From Halorussus aquaticus (lineage in GTDB: Archaea > Halobacteriota > Halobacteria > Halobacteriales > Haladaptataceae), in NCBI RefSeq assembly GCF_024218795.1, contig NZ_CP100400.1:1488001-1552000 (forward strand): 64,000 nucleotides of DNA, written 5' to 3'. Numbering within the stretch: position 1 is the stretch's first letter; every line of letters begins with the position of its first letter. Made by a program: the position numbers and the translations under genes. The notes beneath the pieces were generated by a model. It was not told the DNA's origin, made no database searches, and saw only the letters and a program-made list of their open reading frames with translations. Positions 1 through 8,918 of this stretch are shown in pieces.

Positions 1-1775
1 CCGCGACCGACCGTCGCGGTGAACAGGTACTCGCCGTCGGCCTGCACCTCTACCGTCTCCCCGGCGTGGCCGTCGGTCGGGAGGACGATGTGCCGGGAGG
101 TGATGTCCGGCGTCACGACTTCGCCCTGCGTGGCCGTCGCGCCCGCCGCGCTCGCTCCCGCGCCACCGCCTGCGCCGGAGGCCGACTGGGGTAGTTCGTC
201 GAGGGTGCGCACGTCGATGTCGATGCCGAGGCGGTTCTCGATGTCGTCGATGCGCCCGCCGCCCTTGCCGATGACGTAGGAGATGTCGTCGTCGCTGACG
301 TACACCGTGGCGCGGTTCTGGCCCTGCACTTCCACCTCGACCGGTCCGCGAGCGACCGACTGAATCTCCCGCTCTATCTCCTGCTTGGCCAACTTCGAGA
401 CGCCGCCCTCCTCGCGTTCGCCCTCGTTCAGCGGCACCGTGACGACCTGCCGGTTGAAGGTGTAGATTTCGTACTCGGGGCGGCCGGTCTCGAAGTCCTG
501 AATCATGATGACCGGTCGCGCGAGGTCCTCCTCCATCAGGCCCTCGGGCACCTTGACCTGCGTGGACACGTCGTACACCTTGTTCACTTCCCCGGCCTCG
601 ATGTAGACCACGGTGTCCACTATCTGGGGAATCATGCCGAGTTCGACCCGGCCGACGAGGCGCTGGAGCGCGTCGATGGCGCGGGTCGCGTGGACGACGC
701 CAATCATGCCGACGCCCGCCAGTCGCATGTCGGCGAACACCTCGAAGTCGTCGGTCTTACGCACCTCGTCGTAGATGGTGTAGTCGGGGCGGACCATCAA
801 CAGCGAGTCGGCGGTCTTCTCCATCTCGCCGCCCAACTCGGTGTACTGGGTGATTTCGGGACCGACCTGCAGGTCGCGGGGCTTCTCCATCGTCTTGACC
901 GCGAAGTCGTGGTCCACGAGGAACTCGCCGACGGCCTGCGCGAACGTGGACTTCCCGGCACCGGGCGACCCGGCGATGAGGACGCCGCGCTGGCGTTCGA
1001 GGAGTCGGTCCTTGAGTTCGTCGGCGTGCTCGTAGTCCTCCATCGCGGTCTTGACGATGGGTCGGACCGCGGTTATCTCCCACCCGTCGGCGAACGGCGG
1101 TTCCGCGATGGCGATGCGGTAATCGCGGAACTGGACGATGGTCATGCCGGGTTCGTCGAGTTCGATGAACCCCTCGTCGCTCTCCTTCGCGCTGTCGATT
1201 ATCTCTTGGGCGATTTCCCGGACCGCCGCCTCGTCGGTCGGGTCCTCGCCGATGGTCTGGTAGGACATGTCGCCCACGTCGCCGCGCTTGGCCATCGGTT
1301 CGACCCCGGCCTTGAGGTGGACGCTCATGGTCTGCTCGTCGAAGTAGTCCTCGATAGAGAGGCGGCCCACGTCCGTCTCCTCGACCCGCGGGGAGACGTA
1401 CTCGACCTCGATGCCCTTCGCCTGCGCCACCTCGCTCTGGACCACGTCGCTGGTGACGAACACCGCGTCGTATTCGGCCGCCAGTTCCCGAATCAGGGCG
1501 TCTATCTCGCCTTCGCTGGCGCGGCCCTGCTCGTCGGCGTCGGGTCGCTCGCCGACGTAGTCCAGTTCGATGGTCCCCTCGTCGGCGAGGTCGGCGAGTC
1601 GCTGGAGTTCCGACAGGCCGTCCCACCCGCTCTCGGCCCCGCCGTTGGCCTGCGCTTCGAGTTCGGCCACCACGGCCTCGGGCACCAGTATCGTCGCGCC
1701 CTCGAAGTCGCCGTCCTCGATTCGGTCGGATATCCGACCGTCGATGACGACGCTCGTGTCCGGTAGTACGTTCAT
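1..1775 (-). CDS. PIN domain - RecA/PilT-like ATPase - KH domain protein (3' end outside window)
   Basis: Leftward gene starting at ATG 1775 and running off the left edge (about 591 codons visible; the family is usually a little over 600). Domain order: an N-terminal PIN nuclease fold (about residues 1-140, with the early acidic residue in LPDTSVVID), a PilT/VirB11-like RecA ATPase with Walker A GSPGAGKST at about 269-277, and a KH RNA-binding domain at about 485-550 containing VIGKGGGRID. Archaeal members are predicted to couple ATP hydrolysis to RNA processing or decay; the substrate is unknown. A Gly/Ala-rich linker follows the KH domain. It stands divergent from the membrane-protein pair at 1896. 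The family call is firm; the function is inference. Confidence 0.9.
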   Translation of the reverse strand, partial: MNVLPDTSVVIDGRISDRIEDGDFEGATILVPEAVVAELEAQANGGAESGWDGLSELQRLADLADEGTIELDYVGERPDADEQGRASEGEIDALIRELAAEYDAVFVTSDVVQSEVAQAKGIEVEYVSPRVEETDVGRLSIEDYFDEQTMSVHLKAGVEPMAKRGDVGDMSYQTIGEDPTDEAAVREIAQEIIDSAKESDEGFIELDEPGMTIVQFRDYRIAIAEPPFADGWEITAVRPIVKTAMEDYEHADELKDRLLERQRGVLIAGSPGAGKSTFAQAVGEFLVDHDFAVKTMEKPRDLQVGPEITQYTELGGEMEKTADSLLMVRPDYTIYDEVRKTDDFEVFADMRLAGVGMIGVVHATRAIDALQRLVGRVELGMIPQIVDTVVYIEAGEVNKVYDVSTQVKVPEGLMEEDLARPVIMIQDFETGRPEYEIYTFNRQVVTVPLNEGEREEGGVSKLAKQEIEREIQSVARGPVEVEVQGQNRATVYVSDDDISYVIGKGGGRIDDIENRLGIDIDVRTLDELPQSASGAGGGAGASAAGATATQGEVVTPDITSRHIVLPTDGHAGETVEVQADGEYLFTATVGR

Positions 1776-1895
1776 ACGCGCCTTTTGGTGCGGCGCGTTG
1801 ATACTCTTTACGAGGGGGCCACGCGCGTCGGCGGGCCAGCGAACGCGCGTTCGCGGGGCAACAACCTTCAATCGCGTCGGCCCCCTGTCACTGGT

Positions 1896-2483
1896 ATGGG
1901 TGTACTCGAATCGCTGACCGACGACGGCGGCGGGGTGAGTTGGCTCCTCGTCGGGGTTCTCGCACTGGCGGTGCTGGAGAACCTCGTGGACGGCGACCTC
2001 GTCTGGACCGCGTTTCTCGTCGCGACGCTGGTCGTCCTCGTCCTCCCGGCGGTCGTGTTACGCGACCCCGACGCGATGCTTCCGCCGACGGTGACCGCGC
2101 TGGCGGTCCTCCCCGGCGTGACGCGGGCGGTCGGTCCCGCGTGGGTCACCGAGTACGCGACCTACGTCGGGGTCGCCGCGGTGTCGCTCGCGGTCGTGGC
2201 CGAGTTGACGCTGTTCACCGAGGCCGAACTCTCGCCGCGGTTCGCCGACGCGATGGTCGTCCTGACGACGATGGCGGCCATCGGCGCGTGGGCGGTCCTC
2301 CAGTTCTACTCCGACCGCTACCTCGGAACCGAACTCCTCGGGTCGAAGCGCGCGGTGAACTGGGAGTTCGTCAGGGCCACCGTGGCTGGCGTCGTGGCGG
2401 CCGTCGTCTTCGAACTCTACTTCGAGTCCGAGACGAGTAGCGACGCCAACCTCGCCGATTTACCGGAGGGTGACTGCGGGTGA
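1896..2483 (+). CDS. Conserved haloarchaeal membrane protein
   Basis: A 195-residue protein with about five hydrophobic segments between residues 15 and 185 and a short acidic C-terminal tail. I chose ATG 1896 (MGVLESLTDD) rather than an upstream in-frame ATG because it sits just before the first membrane segment, and the upstream extension is Arg-rich and unlike a haloarchaeal protein. The stop codon overlaps the GTG start of the next gene (GTGA), so the two are probably co-translated. I recognise no catalytic motif. Function unknown. Confidence 0.75.
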   Translation: MGVLESLTDDGGGVSWLLVGVLALAVLENLVDGDLVWTAFLVATLVVLVLPAVVLRDPDAMLPPTVTALAVLPGVTRAVGPAWVTEYATYVGVAAVSLAVVAELTLFTEAELSPRFADAMVVLTTMAAIGAWAVLQFYSDRYLGTELLGSKRAVNWEFVRATVAGVVAAVVFELYFESETSSDANLADLPEGDCG

Positions 2484-3085
2484 CGGAACTGCTGTCCGAC
2501 GCCCGCGAACGACTGGCCGTCCGCCTGCTACAGGCCGGACTCGTCGCCATCGCGGCGTACGGTCTCTTCCGCGGTGAGGTGGGCGTCGCCGTCAACGCGG
2601 TCGTCGCGCTGGCGGTCACGTTCGTCCCGGCGCTGCTCCGGCGCGACGCCGGCGTCTCGATGGACGTTAGTTACGTCCTGTGGCTGGCGGTGGCGGTGTT
2701 CCTGCACGCAGTGGGCATGCTGGGTCCCTACCAGAACATTCCGTGGTACGACGCCGTGACCCACGCCCTCTCGGCGTCGATAGTCGCCGGAGCGGGCTAC
2801 GCCACGGTCGAGACGATACACCGGAACTCCGAGCGGACGACTCTACCGGGGGAGTTACAGTTCGCCTTCGTCTTCATCTTCGTGATGGCGTTCGGCGTCC
2901 TCTGGGAGATACTCGAGTTCGGGGCCGAACTGCTGGCGGGGTTCGTCGGCGCGAAGGTGCTGGTCCAGTACGGACTCGACGACATCGTCAACGACCTCGT
3001 GTTCAATCAGGTGGGTGCGCTCGTCGTCGCCGGGTGGGACGCCTCGCGACCGGAGGAAATCGCCGACGAGGCGACGGACGACTGA
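2480..3085 (+). CDS. DUF2238/YjdF-like integral membrane protein
   Basis: A 201-residue protein with GTG start at 2480, overlapping the preceding stop by four bases. It has about five membrane segments. Conserved-looking patches are WYDAVTHALSAS (about residues 93-104), GVLWEILEFGAELL (about 137-150) and DIVNDLVFNQVGA (about 168-180). This His/Glu/Asp pattern in and next to membrane segments resembles DUF2238 (YjdF-type) inner-membrane proteins, whose biochemical role is unknown. Pairing with the upstream membrane gene suggests a shared complex or pathway. The DUF assignment is from memory of the motif pattern and is moderately sure. Confidence 0.7.
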   Translation: MTELLSDARERLAVRLLQAGLVAIAAYGLFRGEVGVAVNAVVALAVTFVPALLRRDAGVSMDVSYVLWLAVAVFLHAVGMLGPYQNIPWYDAVTHALSASIVAGAGYATVETIHRNSERTTLPGELQFAFVFIFVMAFGVLWEILEFGAELLAGFVGAKVLVQYGLDDIVNDLVFNQVGALVVAGWDASRPEEIADEATDD

Positions 3086-3115
3086 TTTATCCGCCGCCGT
3101 CACGTAACGCGGTCC

Positions 3116-3493
3116 ATGCGTCACGAACACCTCGTGGTCACGGTCGAGGCCGGACTCAAGGAGCGCATCGACGCCGACCTCGACCCCGGCGAGTCGCTCG
3201 AATCGTGGATCGCCGACGCGGTGGAGCGGAAACTGGCCGCGGAGAGCGACGAGGGAGACGACGCCGAGGGGGTCCGCGAGCGCGACGGGGACCGTGGCGT
3301 CGGTGGGGGCCGCGACCCCGACAGTCGTCGCGGCGGCCCGCCGGACCGCGACCGAGACGGCGGACGCGGCGTCGGGGCGGGCCGCCGCGGTCGGAACGGG
3401 ACCGCACGGGACAGCGCCAGCGACGGTGACGACGCCGACGAATCCGGCGACTACGACGAGGGGTTCGAGTACGTGGACGACTGCGGCATCTGA
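3116..3493 (+). CDS. Small protein with ribbon-helix-helix-like N-terminus and charged low-complexity tail
   Basis: A 125-residue protein. Residues 4-45 read as a strand, helix (about VTVEAGLKERIDADL) and a second helix (ESLESWIADAVERKL), the layout of a ribbon-helix-helix DNA-binding fold. Residues 47-115 are a repetitive Asp/Gly/Arg-rich region that is probably disordered, and the end (EYVDDCGI) carries a single Cys. The stop codon directly abuts the stop of the convergent channel gene at 3494. A DNA-binding or antitoxin-like role is possible, but the RHH assignment rests on pattern alone and no toxin partner is adjacent. Confidence 0.6.
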   Translation: MRHEHLVVTVEAGLKERIDADLDPGESLESWIADAVERKLAAESDEGDDAEGVRERDGDRGVGGGRDPDSRRGGPPDRDRDGGRGVGAGRRGRNGTARDSASDGDDADESGDYDEGFEYVDDCGI

Positions 3494-4642
3494 CTACTCC
3501 GACCACGTCACGTTGCGAGTGAGGACGAACACGAGCAGCGCCATCACCAGTTGGCCGAGCAGCGCCTCCGACGCGGCGATGGGTTTGGCCCCCAGCAGCG
3601 GTTGCATGTCGCCGTACCCCAGCGTGGCGAACGTCACCGTGCTGAGATAGAGGCTATGGGGGAACACCACGAGGAGGTTGTACCACACGTTGGAGTCGTA
3701 GGTGTACCTGACTGGTTCACCACCCGGCGTCCCTCCCAGTACCTCACCGAAGAACGGAAACAGCAGCGCACAGGTGAAGATGATGACCACCGCGGTTCCG
3801 ATTACCCGCCACGGGTTCGACCCGTACCCGGTCGTCCACCGCCACGCCTCCTTGCCGAGCGCTCGCGGGTACGACTGGAACTCCCACGCCTCGCGCCGCC
3901 GGACGTTCTTGCGCTGGTTGTAGTAGTCCCGCGAGGCCTGCGTCAGGCCGTTCTCCTCGGCGAGTCGCTGGAGTTCGTTGTACGTCCAGTGGGCGGCCTC
4001 GTACCGACTCAGTCGGTCCCTGTTACGGTCCGACCGTCGCCTGCGGAGCGCCGCGAGTCGCCCCTCGTCGGTCGATTCCAGCAGTTCCGTCTCGTACACC
4101 ACGTTGTCGCCGAACGTCGTGGACTCGTCGATTCGGGCGTTGTCGAACACCGCGTAATGGAGTTGCGCCCCGGACAGGTCCGCGCCGCGGAGGTCGGTGC
4201 GGTGGAACTCGGTGTGTTCGAGGTTCGAGTCCCGGAGGTCCACGCCGTGGGCATCGACCCCCTCGAAGTGCGAGTACCGGAGGTCGGCGTCGCTCAGGTC
4301 GGCGTTCTCCAGGTTGGAGTTGACGAATCGAGCGTCGGTAATCGTCTTCCCGGCCAGCCAGTCCCCGTCTGACAGTTCGACGTCGCGGAAGATGGCCCCG
4401 TCGAGGCGTTCGCCGATTTCGGGTGCGGCGTCCTCCAGCACGCGGGTCGGTTTCTGGGCGACGTCGGCGTGCCAGATGCACCGCTCGGTGTCGCCCCAGA
4501 CCGGCCGCCAGCAGCAGACGCCGCCGAGGTTGGAGACCGCGCTGGCCTCGTGGACGTGTCCGCATCGGTTCTCCGTCGAGGACGCTCGCTCCCGAGAAAC
4601 GTCCGATGCTTCCCCGGACGTAGACTGCATCTCCCCAGACAT
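3494..4642 (-). CDS. Pentapeptide-repeat protein fused to a two-TM potassium-channel pore
   Basis: With the start at ATG 4642 (MSGEMQ) the protein has 382 residues; an in-frame ATG at 4717 would add 25. The N-terminal third has a Cys/His cluster (CGHVHEAS...GGVCCW...CIWH), possibly metal-binding. It is followed by pentapeptide A(D/N)LxX-type repeats (LENADLSDADLRYSHFEG, LRGADLSGAQ) at about 95-170. A charged helical region precedes two membrane segments, and the C-terminal pore carries TLGYGD at about 340-345, the potassium selectivity filter (TxGYGD type). It is expected to be a membrane K+ channel with a cytosolic beta-helix domain that may gate it or bind a partner. The architecture is seen directly; ion selectivity is inferred from the filter. 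Confidence 0.85.
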   Translation of the reverse strand: MSGEMQSTSGEASDVSRERASSTENRCGHVHEASAVSNLGGVCCWRPVWGDTERCIWHADVAQKPTRVLEDAAPEIGERLDGAIFRDVELSDGDWLAGKTITDARFVNSNLENADLSDADLRYSHFEGVDAHGVDLRDSNLEHTEFHRTDLRGADLSGAQLHYAVFDNARIDESTTFGDNVVYETELLESTDEGRLAALRRRRSDRNRDRLSRYEAAHWTYNELQRLAEENGLTQASRDYYNQRKNVRRREAWEFQSYPRALGKEAWRWTTGYGSNPWRVIGTAVVIIFTCALLFPFFGEVLGGTPGGEPVRYTYDSNVWYNLLVVFPHSLYLSTVTFATLGYGDMQPLLGAKPIAASEALLGQLVMALLVFVLTRNVTWSE

Positions 4643-4751
4643 AGACTGCTTTTCGTCCCGAACCTCTTTCAGGTTATGCCCGAGTAACCGCGTATCGGCC
4701 ACTCGGGGGTCGGCCACTCGGGTTTACCGACTCGGGAACGTACCTGCGGGC

Positions 4752-5021
4752 GTGCTCGAACTGTATCAGGCGGAAGGCTGTCCCTACTCGAAGAAAGTTC
4801 GGAAACAGATGCAGGCGCTCGGACTGTCCTACGTCGCGCACAACCCCCGTACCCACGGCGGCGAGGTGCGCGACGAGCAGGCCCACGAGCGACTGATAGA
4901 ACTCGGCGGCGAGGACCAGATTCCGTTCCTCGTGGACCCCGAGCGCGACGAATCGCTCTACGAGAGCGACGACATCGTTCAGTACCTCGACCGTCACTAC
5001 GGAGACACCGGCGGTACCTGA
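4752..5021 (+). CDS. Glutaredoxin-like / GST N-terminal thioredoxin-fold protein
   Basis: An 89-residue protein with GTG start at 4752. It begins with the beta strand LELYQAEGCPYSKKV; the motif CPYS at residues 10-13 is a monothiol-type glutaredoxin active site (single Cys). IPFLVDP supplies the cis-proline of the thioredoxin fold, and ESDDIVQYLDRHY at the end is typical of glutaredoxin and GST N-terminal domains. It is likely a cytosolic thiol-redox protein; haloarchaea lack glutathione, so the thiol partner is probably gamma-glutamylcysteine or a protein (inference). It is divergent from the channel gene, 109 bases away. Confidence 0.85.
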   Translation: MLELYQAEGCPYSKKVRKQMQALGLSYVAHNPRTHGGEVRDEQAHERLIELGGEDQIPFLVDPERDESLYESDDIVQYLDRHYGDTGGT

Positions 5022-5104
5022 CCGGAACCGCGCGAAGACACCGCTCTCGGAGTGGCGCCGGGGAGGCCACCACGCCTTTTCTCGCTCACCCCGTCCACTC
5101 CGAC

Positions 5105-5374
5105 ATGGTCGATATGCAAGCGATTCACGACGAGATATACCGAATCCGGGAGGAGACCGACGCCAGCAGTGAGGTTCGGAACACCCTCCAGTCGATAGAG
5201 CGCTCGCTGTCGGGGATGGAGTCGGACGAGGAGTCGCCGGGGAAGTACGCCGACCGAATCAAGGAGGTCCGGGCGGAACTCGACCGCCTCTCGGACGACA
5301 CCGAGGGCGAGACCGCCCGGGAACTCGACCGCCTGCGCGAGCAAGTCCGGGAGTACGAACGAGAGGACGCGTAG
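5105..5374 (+). CDS. Small coiled-coil haloarchaeal protein (unknown function)
   Basis: An 89-residue, very acidic protein, almost entirely helical with heptad-like spacing (IHDEIYRIREE, VRNTLQSIERSLSGM, VRAELDRLSDD, ARELDRLREQVREYE). It has no Cys, no membrane segment and no recognisable catalytic motif. It resembles short coiled-coil families seen next to housekeeping genes in haloarchaea. It may be an oligomerising adaptor; function unknown. It lies between the glutaredoxin-like gene and the M20 peptidase, same strand, with about 80-130 bases on either side. Confidence 0.65.
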   Translation: MVDMQAIHDEIYRIREETDASSEVRNTLQSIERSLSGMESDEESPGKYADRIKEVRAELDRLSDDTEGETARELDRLREQVREYEREDA

Positions 5375-5503
5375 GTACAAGTGGACGCGTCCGTTCTGGA
5401 GCGTTCGTCTGCCACCGAGGATACGGTCGCTCCCGAGCGATACCCGACGCGCCGCGGTTCCGCGACCCACGTTTTGAAGCGCCTCGCGGTCCACACCCGA
5501 CAC

Positions 5504-6646
5504 ATGAGCGAAGTCGTCGAGTTGACCCGCGGACTCGTCTCGATTCCGAGCCACGACGACGAGACCGAGGCGGGCGACTACATCGAGAACTGGCTCCGCG
5601 AGGAGACCGACGCCGAGGTGACCCGCGACGACGCCGGGAACGTGGTCGCGCGACGTGGCCCCGCCGACGCCGCCTCGCTCGCACTCGTCGGCCACCACGA
5701 CGTAGTTCCCCCGGCCGACTCTCAGACCACGGCGGCGGGCGAGTACGTCGTCGAGGAGCGCGACGGCCGACTCCACGGTCGGGGCACGGCGGACATGAAG
5801 GGCGCGGTGGCGGCGGCGATGCTCGCGTTCAGGGACGCCGCGGTGGGCGACACCGCGAGCGGTCGGACGCGGTCCGACGACGCCGACCGCGGCGGTTCGG
5901 ACGTCGACCAGCCCTCGGAACTCGTCTTCGCCAGTTTCGTCGGCGAGGAGCAGGGCGGCGTCGGCGCGCGAGCGGCCATCGAAGACGGCTTCGCCCCGGA
6001 CTACGCCATCGTGGGCGAAGGCTCGACGGGCTACTCCGCCGAGGGGGCGACCGACGTGGCGGTCGCCCACAAGGGACGCCGGGGGAGTACCGTCACCGCT
6101 CGCGGGTCGGCAGCCCACGCCAGCGAACCCGAGGCTGGCGAGAACGCGGTCTATCGGGCCTGCGACGCCGTAGACGTGATTCGGGACCTCGAGTTCCCCG
6201 CGGTCGAAGTGTTCGGCGAGGAGGTCAGGGGGAGCGTCGCCGTGACCGAAATCGACGGCGGGAGCGCGTGGAACGTGATTCCCGAGGCGTGCGAGGTGAC
6301 GGTGGACGAGCGAACCGTCCCCGGCGAGCGCGCCCCGCTGGAGCGCGTCGAGGAAATCGAGGGCGTGGAGTGGACCGTCGAGCAGGACCTCCCCCCGATG
6401 CGCTGCGACGACGCCGACTTCGCCGAGACCGTACTGGCGGCCGCGAGCGACGCACAGGTGGCCGACCCCGAACTGGTCTCGAAGCCCCACGCCACCGACG
6501 CGGGGTGGCTGGCCGAGGCCGGGACGACCTGCGTCGTCTGCGGCGTCGCGGAACCCGGCGAGGCCCACACCGACACCGAGAGCGCGAGTATCGAGGTGCT
6601 GGAGCGGTGCTACGACATCTACCGGGACGCGGCCGAGCGGTTCTGA
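5504..6646 (+). CDS. M20 family metallopeptidase (ArgE/DapE-type deacylase)
   Basis: A 380-residue protein. I chose ATG 5504 (MSEVVELTRGLVSIPSH), the normal start of the family; the reading frame extends upstream but without family-like residues. M20 metal-site blocks appear in order: LVGHHDVVPP (His), GRGTADMKG (bridging Asp), GEEQGG (catalytic Glu) and, in the lid-domain region, GSAAHASEPEAGENA. It probably hydrolyses an N-acyl amino acid or dipeptide with two zinc ions in the cytosol. Relatives include acetylornithine deacetylase and succinyl-diaminopimelate desuccinylase, but no arginine or lysine genes are adjacent, so the substrate cannot be assigned. Confidence 0.88.
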   Translation: MSEVVELTRGLVSIPSHDDETEAGDYIENWLREETDAEVTRDDAGNVVARRGPADAASLALVGHHDVVPPADSQTTAAGEYVVEERDGRLHGRGTADMKGAVAAAMLAFRDAAVGDTASGRTRSDDADRGGSDVDQPSELVFASFVGEEQGGVGARAAIEDGFAPDYAIVGEGSTGYSAEGATDVAVAHKGRRGSTVTARGSAAHASEPEAGENAVYRACDAVDVIRDLEFPAVEVFGEEVRGSVAVTEIDGGSAWNVIPEACEVTVDERTVPGERAPLERVEEIEGVEWTVEQDLPPMRCDDADFAETVLAAASDAQVADPELVSKPHATDAGWLAEAGTTCVVCGVAEPGEAHTDTESASIEVLERCYDIYRDAAERF

Positions 6647-6707
6647 GCGACGGCGTTTCGATTCGAAATCCGCGCTTTGATAACGCCTGACAGCGTACTC
6701 CTCCCCG

Positions 6708-8240
6708 ATGGCAAGCGAAGCCGCCGCCGACGAGGCGTCCGACACCTACTCGGAGTTCATCGACAAGGTAGAGCGACTGACGAACCTCGGACACGCCGGG
6801 GGCGTCCTCGGTTGGGACCAGGAGGTCATGATGCCCGAGGGCGGCACGCCCGCCCGCTCGAAGCAGCGCTCGGCGCTCTCGACGGTGACGCACGAGATTC
6901 TCACGTCCGACGAGATGGCCGAGATGCTCGACGAGTTGGAGGACGAGGACCTGACCGACGAGCGGGAAGCGGTCGTCCGCGAGGTCCGGCGTAAGCACGA
7001 CCGGGCCGCAAGAGTACCGCAGGACCTCGTGGAGGAGATATCGCAGGTCTCCTCGGAGGCGATGCCCGTCTGGAAGGAGGCCCGCGAGGAGGACGACTTC
7101 TCGACGTTCGCGCCCACCCTCGAGAAACTGGTCGAACTCAAGCGCGAGCAGGCCGAACACATCGACCCGGACCGCGACCCCTACGAAGTGCTGTTCGAGG
7201 ACTACGAACCGTACCTCGGCATCGACACCGCCGAGCGCGTCCTCCAGCGACTACGCGACGAACTCGTCCCGTTGGTCGAGGACATCCGGGAGAGCGACGC
7301 CGACCTCGCCACCGACGCGTTCGAGGGCGAGTACGACACCGACACGCAGGAGGAACTGACCCGCGACGTGCTCGACACGCTCGGCTACGACTGGGACCAC
7401 GGCCGCCTCGACACCGCGCCCCACCCGTTCTCGTCGGGCAACCAGTTCGACGCCCGCGTCACGACACGGTTCAACGAGGCGGACCCGCTGGGCGCGCTGA
7501 TGAGCACCATCCACGAGTTCGGCCACGCGACGTACACCCTCGGTCTCCCCCGCGAACACTACGGGACGCCGCTGGGTAGCTCGCGCGACATGACGGTCCA
7601 CGAGTCCCAGTCGCGCCTCTGGGAGAACCACGTCGGCCGGTCGGAGGCGTTCTGGCAGCGCTTCCTGCCGAAGGTCAAGGAGCGCTTCCCCGACAAACTC
7701 GACGACGCGAGCGTCGAGGACGTGTACGAGGCCGCCAACGAGGTGTACGAGGACAACCTCATCCGGGTCGAGGCCGACGAACTCACCTACCACATGCACA
7801 TCGTGGTCCGGTTCGAAATCGAGCGCGACCTCATCCGCGGCGACCTCGACGTGGAGGACGTGCCCGAGGTCTGGAACGACAAGTACGAGGAGTATCTGGG
7901 CGTCCGGCCCGACTCCGACGCCGAGGGCTGTCTGCAGGACATCCACTGGAGCCACGGTGACTTCGGCTACTTCCCGACCTACTCGCTCGGGAGCGTCCTC
8001 GCGGCCCAACTGTTCGACGCCGCGGAGGACGACGTCGAGAATCTGGACGAGAAGGTCGCGGCGGGCGACTTCGAGGACCTCCACGACTGGCTGACCGAGG
8101 AGATTCACCGACACGGGAGTCGCTACACCACCGACGAACTGATTCGGCAGGCCACCGGCGAGGAGTACACCGCCGACTACTTCCTCGACTACGTGAAGTC
8201 GAAGTACGGCGACCTCTACGAACTGGACGACTACCAGTAG
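6708..8240 (+). CDS. M32 family carboxypeptidase (copy 1)
   Basis: A 510-residue cytosolic zinc carboxypeptidase, the usual length for the thermostable carboxypeptidase 1 (Taq) family. The zinc motif HEFGH lies at residues 269-273, followed by the family blocks MTVHESQSRLWENHVGRS and [20 protein letters not shown], and the C-terminal block [17 protein letters not shown]. It removes C-terminal residues from peptides with broad specificity. A close paralogue lies 0.7 kb downstream (8919), separated only by an opposite-strand lipoprotein gene. The N-terminus has a short Ala/Asp-rich extension (MASEAAADEASD) relative to copy 2. Confidence 0.95.
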   Translation: MASEAAADEASDTYSEFIDKVERLTNLGHAGGVLGWDQEVMMPEGGTPARSKQRSALSTVTHEILTSDEMAEMLDELEDEDLTDEREAVVREVRRKHDRAARVPQDLVEEISQVSSEAMPVWKEAREEDDFSTFAPTLEKLVELKREQAEHIDPDRDPYEVLFEDYEPYLGIDTAERVLQRLRDELVPLVEDIRESDADLATDAFEGEYDTDTQEELTRDVLDTLGYDWDHGRLDTAPHPFSSGNQFDARVTTRFNEADPLGALMSTIHEFGHATYTLGLPREHYGTPLGSSRDMTVHESQSRLWENHVGRSEAFWQRFLPKVKERFPDKLDDASVEDVYEAANEVYEDNLIRVEADELTYHMHIVVRFEIERDLIRGDLDVEDVPEVWNDKYEEYLGVRPDSDAEGCLQDIHWSHGDFGYFPTYSLGSVLAAQLFDAAEDDVENLDEKVAAGDFEDLHDWLTEEIHRHGSRYTTDELIRQATGEEYTADYFLDYVKSKYGDLYELDDYQ

Positions 8241-8244
8241 AGCG

Positions 8245-8802
8245 TCAGTTCCCTTCGAGCGCCTGCTTCAATTCTCGCGCCGTCTTCTGCTCGCTCACGT
8301 GCAACAGGAACTCGCCGCTCCACTCCTCGGATTCGAGTTTGCGAGCCAAGCCGGGTGCGAGTGTCGCCTCGTAGAGCATCTCGCCCTCGAAGTACGCCCG
8401 GATGGGGTGGTCGTCGCGGTTCTCGAACGCGCCCGCCCGTTCGAGTCCGTCCGTGAAGGCCGTAGTTCCCTCGTCCGTGAGCGTCACGAGTAACTGATAG
8501 CCGTCGCCGGTTCTGCTCCGCTCGACGTCGCCCACCGAGGCCACGTCCGCGCCGGTCACGAGTTCGATTTCGCGGTCGCCGTCCGCGACGACGATTCGGA
8601 ACGCGCTCGCGTCGGTGGTGGCGGTCCCGTCGTCCGCGGTCGGTTCGTCACTGGAAGGAGTCTCACCGCTCGCGGTGGTTCCGTCTGTTTCGGTCGTTCC
8701 GTCGCCGCTGTCGGTCGAGACGGCGTCTCGGGCTCGACTGCAACCGGAACCGCCCCCCAGCGCGAGACATCCCGCCGCGAGGACCTGTCTTCGGGAAGGC
8801 AT
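8245..8802 (-). CDS. SecD head-domain-like lipoprotein
   Basis: A 185-residue protein from ATG 8802. It has an N-terminal Arg pair and hydrophobic stretch (SRRQVLAAGCLALGGGSGC), which looks like a twin-arginine-type lipoprotein signal with Cys just after Gly, then a Thr/Asp/Gly-rich linker to about residue 80. The C-terminal 100 residues (LVTGADVASVGDVE, LLVTLTDEGTTAFTDGLERAG, IRAYFEGEMLYEATLAPGLA, then a short helical end) resemble the periplasmic P1 head of SecD. It has no SecD membrane segments. It is likely anchored outside the cell membrane; a role in secretion is inference. It is wedged between the two M32 genes on the opposite strand. Confidence 0.7.
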   Translation of the reverse strand: MPSRRQVLAAGCLALGGGSGCSRARDAVSTDSGDGTTETDGTTASGETPSSDEPTADDGTATTDASAFRIVVADGDREIELVTGADVASVGDVERSRTGDGYQLLVTLTDEGTTAFTDGLERAGAFENRDDHPIRAYFEGEMLYEATLAPGLARKLESEEWSGEFLLHVSEQKTARELKQALEGN

Positions 8803-8918
8803 GCGAAAACGTTGCCTAATTAGCATCTTAAGCGTTCGGTCGGGGCGAGAACTGGTGACTACCCCCACGCCCTCGCCGCCACCCTCATTTTGATACGTCG
8901 GGAATGCGAGGTGAGCGT

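Noticed and set aside
4216-4235. TTCGAGTCC-like stretch resembling a tRNA T-arm
   Set aside because: Lies inside the coding pentapeptide repeats and has no flanking cloverleaf; no tRNA found in the window.
4997-6745. 582-codon antisense frame over the M20 peptidase
   Set aside because: Shadow of the peptidase gene; composition unlike haloarchaeal proteins.
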